Shown one piece after another: positions 60,607 to 64,000 of a stretch of 64,000 nucleotides of DNA. Position numbers and translations under genes: made by a program. The notes beneath the pieces are model-generated. The model had not been told where the DNA came from, did no database searches, and saw only the letters and a program-made list of their open reading frames with translations. Positions within the stretch are counted from its first letter, which is position 1. Every line of letters starts with the position of its first letter. This DNA comes from JAGXTF01 sp038317095 (GTDB taxonomy: Bacteria > Bacteroidota > Bacteroidia > NS11-12g > UBA955): positions 1-64,000 of the forward strand of contig JBBQBB010000008.1 in NCBI GenBank assembly GCA_038317095.1, given 5' to 3'.

Positions 60607-62499
60607 ATGAGTGATTCAATCAAGCACGAATGCGGGGTGGCATTCATCCGGCTTCGAAAACCCTTGTCTTACTACAGGGAAAAATACGGAACACCTTACT
60701 ACGGACTAAACGCGCTGCAGTTTCTAATGACCAAGCAATTAAACCGCGGTCAAGACGGTGCAGGGATTGGTGTTGTAAAACTAGACCCGGAGTACGGCAA
60801 TAGGTACATTGCAAGAAAACGCAGTGCAACAAAAACCGCCATCTCTGATATTTTTGATGAGGTGCGATCTAGCTTAGAAGACATTCCGGAAGACAAACGC
60901 CACGATTCCGAATACGCCAAAGTGCATTATCCATATGCCGGGGAGGTATTGGTTGGGCATTTGCGTTATGGCACTTACGGTGGAAATTCTTTGGAGAATA
61001 TTCATCCGTTTCTTCGCCAAAACAATTGGATGGCCCGCACGTTTATGATGGCAGGGAACTACAATGTTACGAATGTGGAAGAGCTGTTTCAAACACTGAT
61101 AGACCTTGGCCAGCAGCCCAAAGAAAAAAGTGACAATGTTTTGATGTTGGAAAAAATTGGACATTTTATTGATGAGGAAAACCAAAGACTTTTCGCAGTG
61201 TTAAAATCACAGGGATTCTCAAACCAAGAAATTACCGATAAAATAAAAGAAGATATTTCATTGGTAAATGTTTTAAAACGTTCGTTTAAAAATGTAGATG
61301 GTGGATACAATATGGTGGGTGTTTTGGGGCATGGAGATGCCTTTGTAATTCGCGATCCAGCAGGCATTAGACCTTCATTTTGGTATGCCAACGATGAAGT
61401 GGTTGTTGCAGCAAGTGAAAGATCTGCGATACAAACCGTCTTCAATACCCGAATTGAGGATATTAAAGAATTGGGACCCGGCAATGCGCTGCTGGTTCGC
61501 AAAAATGGCGAATACGAAGAAACATCGATTGTCCCTCCTACAGAGCTGCAACGTTGCTCGTTTGAACGCATTTATTTTGCCCGTGGAAACGACGCAGATA
61601 TTTACAAAGAACGCCGTGAATTGGGTAGATTGCTTTCCCGTTCGGTTGCCGATAAATTGAACAACGATTTCGAAAATTCAGTATTCAGTTATGTTCCCAA
61701 TACGGCTGCCACCGCATTTTATGGTTTGATAGATGGCGTGCATGAAATTATCAGAGAAAAGCAAGCGGATGCTATTTCTAAAATGGATATCCATCAAGAC
61801 AAAGACAGATTAAAAGAGATATTAAGCTGGAAACCAAGGCGAGAAAAAATACTGATTAAGGATGTAAAAATGCGCACTTTTATTACCAATGACAGTGAAC
61901 GCGAAGGCATGGTCGGCAGCGCTTATGACGTAACTTACGGAACCATAAATCCCGGCACCGACACCTTGGTTGTGATTGATGACTCCATTGTACGCGGTAC
62001 TACTTTGCGCACCAGCATTTTAAAAATATTAGACCGTTTGGAGCCCAAAAAAATATTGTTGGTTTCCTCTGCACCCCAAATCCGATATCCCGATTGTTAT
62101 GGCATAGACATGAGCCGCTTGGGAGATTTTGCAGCATTTCAAGCAGCCATTGCCATTTTAAAGGACCAAGGTAATGAAGCATTGTTGCAAGAATTATACG
62201 CCATGGCAAAAGTAGAAATGCAAAAGCCGGCTTTTGAGGAACGCAACGTAATTCAACTTATGTACGAAGGGATGACGGATGAAATGATCAGCAAAAAAGT
62301 TGCAGAATTGGTAAAACCAAAAGACTTAAAAGCCGATTTAGAAATCGTTTACCAAAGTGTAGAAGAACTGCACAAAGCTTGCCCAGGATATTCGGGAGAT
62401 TGGTATTTCACTGGCAATTACCCAACACCAGGTGGAACTAGGGTTGCAAACAGGTCTTTCCTATATTTTATGGAAGGCAAAAAAGAGAGAGCTTATTGA
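60607..62499 (+). CDS. purF: Amidophosphoribosyltransferase-like protein, long form
   Basis: A 630-residue class II glutamine amidotransferase joined to a phosphoribosyltransferase, catalysing the first step of purine synthesis. The catalytic cysteine is Cys9 (IKHECGVAF), so eight residues must be removed or the Cys2 rule does not apply as written. LNRGQDGAGIG and RYGTYGGNSLENIHPF lie in the amidotransferase half; the PRPP loop is VVIDDSIVRGTTLRT. About 130 residues longer than E. coli PurF, as far as I know a Bacteroidota variant. Single gene with its own promoter. Confidence 0.9.
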   Translation: MSDSIKHECGVAFIRLRKPLSYYREKYGTPYYGLNALQFLMTKQLNRGQDGAGIGVVKLDPEYGNRYIARKRSATKTAISDIFDEVRSSLEDIPEDKRHDSEYAKVHYPYAGEVLVGHLRYGTYGGNSLENIHPFLRQNNWMARTFMMAGNYNVTNVEELFQTLIDLGQQPKEKSDNVLMLEKIGHFIDEENQRLFAVLKSQGFSNQEITDKIKEDISLVNVLKRSFKNVDGGYNMVGVLGHGDAFVIRDPAGIRPSFWYANDEVVVAASERSAIQTVFNTRIEDIKELGPGNALLVRKNGEYEETSIVPPTELQRCSFERIYFARGNDADIYKERRELGRLLSRSVADKLNNDFENSVFSYVPNTAATAFYGLIDGVHEIIREKQADAISKMDIHQDKDRLKEILSWKPRREKILIKDVKMRTFITNDSEREGMVGSAYDVTYGTINPGTDTLVVIDDSIVRGTTLRTSILKILDRLEPKKILLVSSAPQIRYPDCYGIDMSRLGDFAAFQAAIAILKDQGNEALLQELYAMAKVEMQKPAFEERNVIQLMYEGMTDEMISKKVAELVKPKDLKADLEIVYQSVEELHKACPGYSGDWYFTGNYPTPGGTRVANRSFLYFMEGKKERAY

Positions 62500-62506
62500 G
62501 AGTTGA

Positions 62507-62520
62507 TCCGCCGCGGCGGA
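62507..62520. repeat. GC-rich palindrome downstream of purF
   Basis: TCCGCCGCGGCGGA is a perfect 14-bp palindrome in an otherwise AT-rich gap, starting 7 nt after the purF stop. No T-run follows. Confidence 0.6.
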
Positions 62521-62608
62521 GAGAGTTAATAGTTGAAAGTTGAGATAGCCCGACCAGGGAAATTTGTTTGATAGAGAGTACTAAACTGATCCTTAACAAT
62601 TAACAATT

Positions 62609-63121
62609 CTACTTCTTTTTAAATCCCAAACTCACCCCGTTAATGCAATATCTCAAGCCGGTTGGCTGACCATAACCATCGGTAAAAACATGACCCAAGT
62701 GGCCGTTGCAGCGCGCGCAAACTACCTCTGTGCGGCTCATGCCATGGGTATTGTCTACAATTTCTTTTACAGCAGACTTGTTGATTCCTTGGTAGAAACT
62801 TGGCCAACCGCAACCCGCATCAAATTTGGTGGCGCTGGTAAATAGTTCAGCTCCGCAGGCTTTGCAAACATAAGTGCCACTGTCCCAAAGCGTTTCATAT
62901 TCACTGGAAAATGCCCTTTCGGTTCCTTTTTCGCGCAGAATCCGGTATTCTTCTGGGCTCAGTATTTTCTTCCATTCTTCTTCAGTTTTTACTACTGCAT
63001 TGCTGTCGTTCGTATTCATAGTTGTTGTTTTTGTTGCTTCAGTATGGGTGGTCATTTTTTTGCTGCATTGCATTGCAAATAAAGCGGGTATCACTAAGAG
63101 GTAAAGGAATTGATTTTTCAT
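62609..63121 (-). CDS. msrB: Peptide-methionine (R)-S-oxide reductase lipoprotein
   Basis: A 170-residue lipoprotein (signal MKNQFLYLLVIPALFAMQC) with an MsrB domain that repairs oxidised methionine. Zinc cysteines in VCKACGAELF and VVCARCNGHLGHVF, catalytic Cys in LRYCINGVSLGF, and FDAGCGWPSFYQ. A Thr-rich linker follows the lipobox. It acts in the envelope, as expected for a repair enzyme outside the cytoplasm. Single gene, convergent with purF. Confidence 0.94.
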   Translation of the reverse strand: MKNQFLYLLVIPALFAMQCSKKMTTHTEATKTTTMNTNDSNAVVKTEEEWKKILSPEEYRILREKGTERAFSSEYETLWDSGTYVCKACGAELFTSATKFDAGCGWPSFYQGINKSAVKEIVDNTHGMSRTEVVCARCNGHLGHVFTDGYGQPTGLRYCINGVSLGFKKK

Positions 63122-63255
63122 ATTTTCTTATACATACGAAATTACATTGGTTTTGGGCTTCTGTATATCAGCAAGACGACATATGCACCCTAGTTTGCGA
63201 TTAAACCCGCAAAAACCAAGACCAAAGAGATTTTTCAGCATTCGTTTACAAATTG

Positions 63256-63263
63256 TACCTTTG
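63256..63263 (+). promoter_or_regulatory. -7 box of the AcpH-like gene
   Basis: TACCTTTG, exact match, ending 6 nt before the TTG start at 63269. Confidence 0.5.
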
Positions 63264-63268
63264 CAGTC

Positions 63269-63928
63269 TTGAACTACTTTTCGCATTATTATTTTGATCA
63301 CATCCGCGATACCGAGTTGCATAATGTAGGCTTGTTGTTGCCCGATATGGTGCGAAATTTCTTGCATGGCAAAAAGATATCGCCTAATGCGAATCATGAA
63401 ACCGAAGAAAATCTAGAACTTTTGAGAATAGGCTCCAACCAGCACTTTTTGCGCGATAAAAGATTCCACAATTCAGCCTATTTTAAAGAAACCAGCCAAA
63501 CCATTACCCAAATATTGAGGCCCAAGTTTATTGAAGCTAACATACCACGAGATTGGTTCGCTGCGCATGTGCTCACAGAAATGATGATTGACCGCGTATT
63601 AATTCGTGAAACCCCAAAATTGGCAGATGGGTTTTACCAAGATACAACGAACGCAGATTCAAGCAGCATTGCTGATTTTTTGCAGGAAAGAAATATTACA
63701 GAAACACACTTGTTTTTAGAACGGTTGGCAAGATTTAACCAAGCCAAATATTTGTTGCAGTATGCCCACAACCGAGCTATGGTTTACTCTATGAACCGCA
63801 TTTTTATGCAAACCAAAGCAGATGGGGAATGGAGCCAAGTACAATTTCAAATATTAGAACCCGTCATAGAAGAAGTAGATTTTGTAATTACATCGAACAT
63901 AATAAATTTAAAAAACGAAATGGCATGA
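63269..63928 (+). CDS. AcpH-like protein (TTG start)
   Basis: A 219-residue alpha-helical protein with distant similarity to acyl-carrier-protein hydrolase AcpH: MNYFSHYYFDHI, VGLLLPDMVRNFLHG and NQHFLRDKRFHNSAYF follow the order of metal-binding and conserved residues in that family. AcpH removes phosphopantetheine from ACP; activity here is inference. The TTG at 63269 is the only start codon near the family N-terminus and is preceded by a promoter box. It overlaps the next gene by 4 nt (ATGA). Confidence 0.6.
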   Translation: MNYFSHYYFDHIRDTELHNVGLLLPDMVRNFLHGKKISPNANHETEENLELLRIGSNQHFLRDKRFHNSAYFKETSQTITQILRPKFIEANIPRDWFAAHVLTEMMIDRVLIRETPKLADGFYQDTTNADSSSIADFLQERNITETHLFLERLARFNQAKYLLQYAHNRAMVYSMNRIFMQTKADGEWSQVQFQILEPVIEEVDFVITSNIINLKNEMA

Positions 63929-64000
63929 AACGATATCTAATGTTTTTCATTTTGTGCGCACAGTTTGTTCATTTTGGAAATGCACAAGCGCGTAAATATG
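63925..64000 (+). CDS. Secreted protein, 3' end cut by window edge
   Basis: The last 25 codons visible: MKRYLMFFILCAQFVHFGNAQ, a signal peptide with cleavage after NAQ. The ATG overlaps the preceding stop (ATGA, 63925-63928), so it is the second gene of that operon. Function not visible. Confidence 0.75.
   Translation, partial: MKRYLMFFILCAQFVHFGNAQARKY

Overview
The window is a stretch of Bacteroidota (class Bacteroidia) chromosome, AT-rich and densely coded. The assignment rests on lineage-typical genes: DUF4292, DUF3822, DUF4197, DUF4249 and DUF6089 proteins, GldH, PorP/SprF-like proteins, proteases with type IX secretion (T9SS) sorting domains, an S46 dipeptidyl-peptidase, the gene order uppS-bamA, and -7 promoter boxes of the form TAnnTTTG. 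I could not fix order or genus. I saw no rRNA, tRNA, CRISPR array, integrase or transposase.

Layout. 1-5.8 kb: an operon with a TPR protein (cut by the window edge), a DUF4292 lipoprotein, an EnvC-like protein, 3-hydroxybutyryl-CoA dehydrogenase and a degenerate Rieske-like lipoprotein, then a large OmpA-family protein. 6.3-9.5 kb: an M1 peptidase that appears fused to an Omp85-type barrel. 9.6-18 kb: DUF3822-rsmD-coaD, a head-to-head NUDIX/pyrE pair, an alpha/beta hydrolase, an S46 peptidase and a hipBA toxin-antitoxin module. 18-30.6 kb (minus strand): yifB, gldH, phaB, lpxK, an SGNH hydrolase, a beta-CASP RNA hydrolase, a TonB receptor/DUF4249 pair, DUF4197 and a MoxR-like ATPase. 30.7-39.7 kb (plus strand): a rhodanese-thioredoxin lipoprotein, a ferritin-like/VIT transporter, an acyltransferase, a methyltransferase, two DUF6089 proteins, uppS and bamA. 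39.7-46.6 kb: 58-bp direct repeats, an orphan contractile tail-tube protein with an unknown partner, RNase Y, zapA, a coiled-coil protein, pheT and a quinone-reductase-like enzyme. 47-48.2 kb: a decayed RHS element with a cysteine-containing C-terminal tip. 48.3-64 kb: methyltransferase and SDR, a tightly packed operon (PAP2-like, enoyl-CoA hydratase, M43 protease, rsmI, lnt), two broken PorP/SprF genes in tandem, a glycosyltransferase, 3-hydroxyanthranilate dioxygenase, an M36-like T9SS protease, purF, msrB, an AcpH-like protein and the start of a secreted protein.

Functional themes are envelope building (BamA, UppS, LpxK, Lnt, EnvC, OmpA), T9SS/gliding (GldH, SprF-like remnants, T9SS cargo), extracellular peptide use (S46, M1, M43, M36) and short-chain acyl-CoA metabolism (3-hydroxybutyryl-CoA dehydrogenase, PhaB, enoyl-CoA hydratase). 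The most striking non-coding pattern is that at least ten genes carry an exact TAnnTTTG box ending only 5-8 nt before the start codon, which predicts leaderless or nearly leaderless transcripts.
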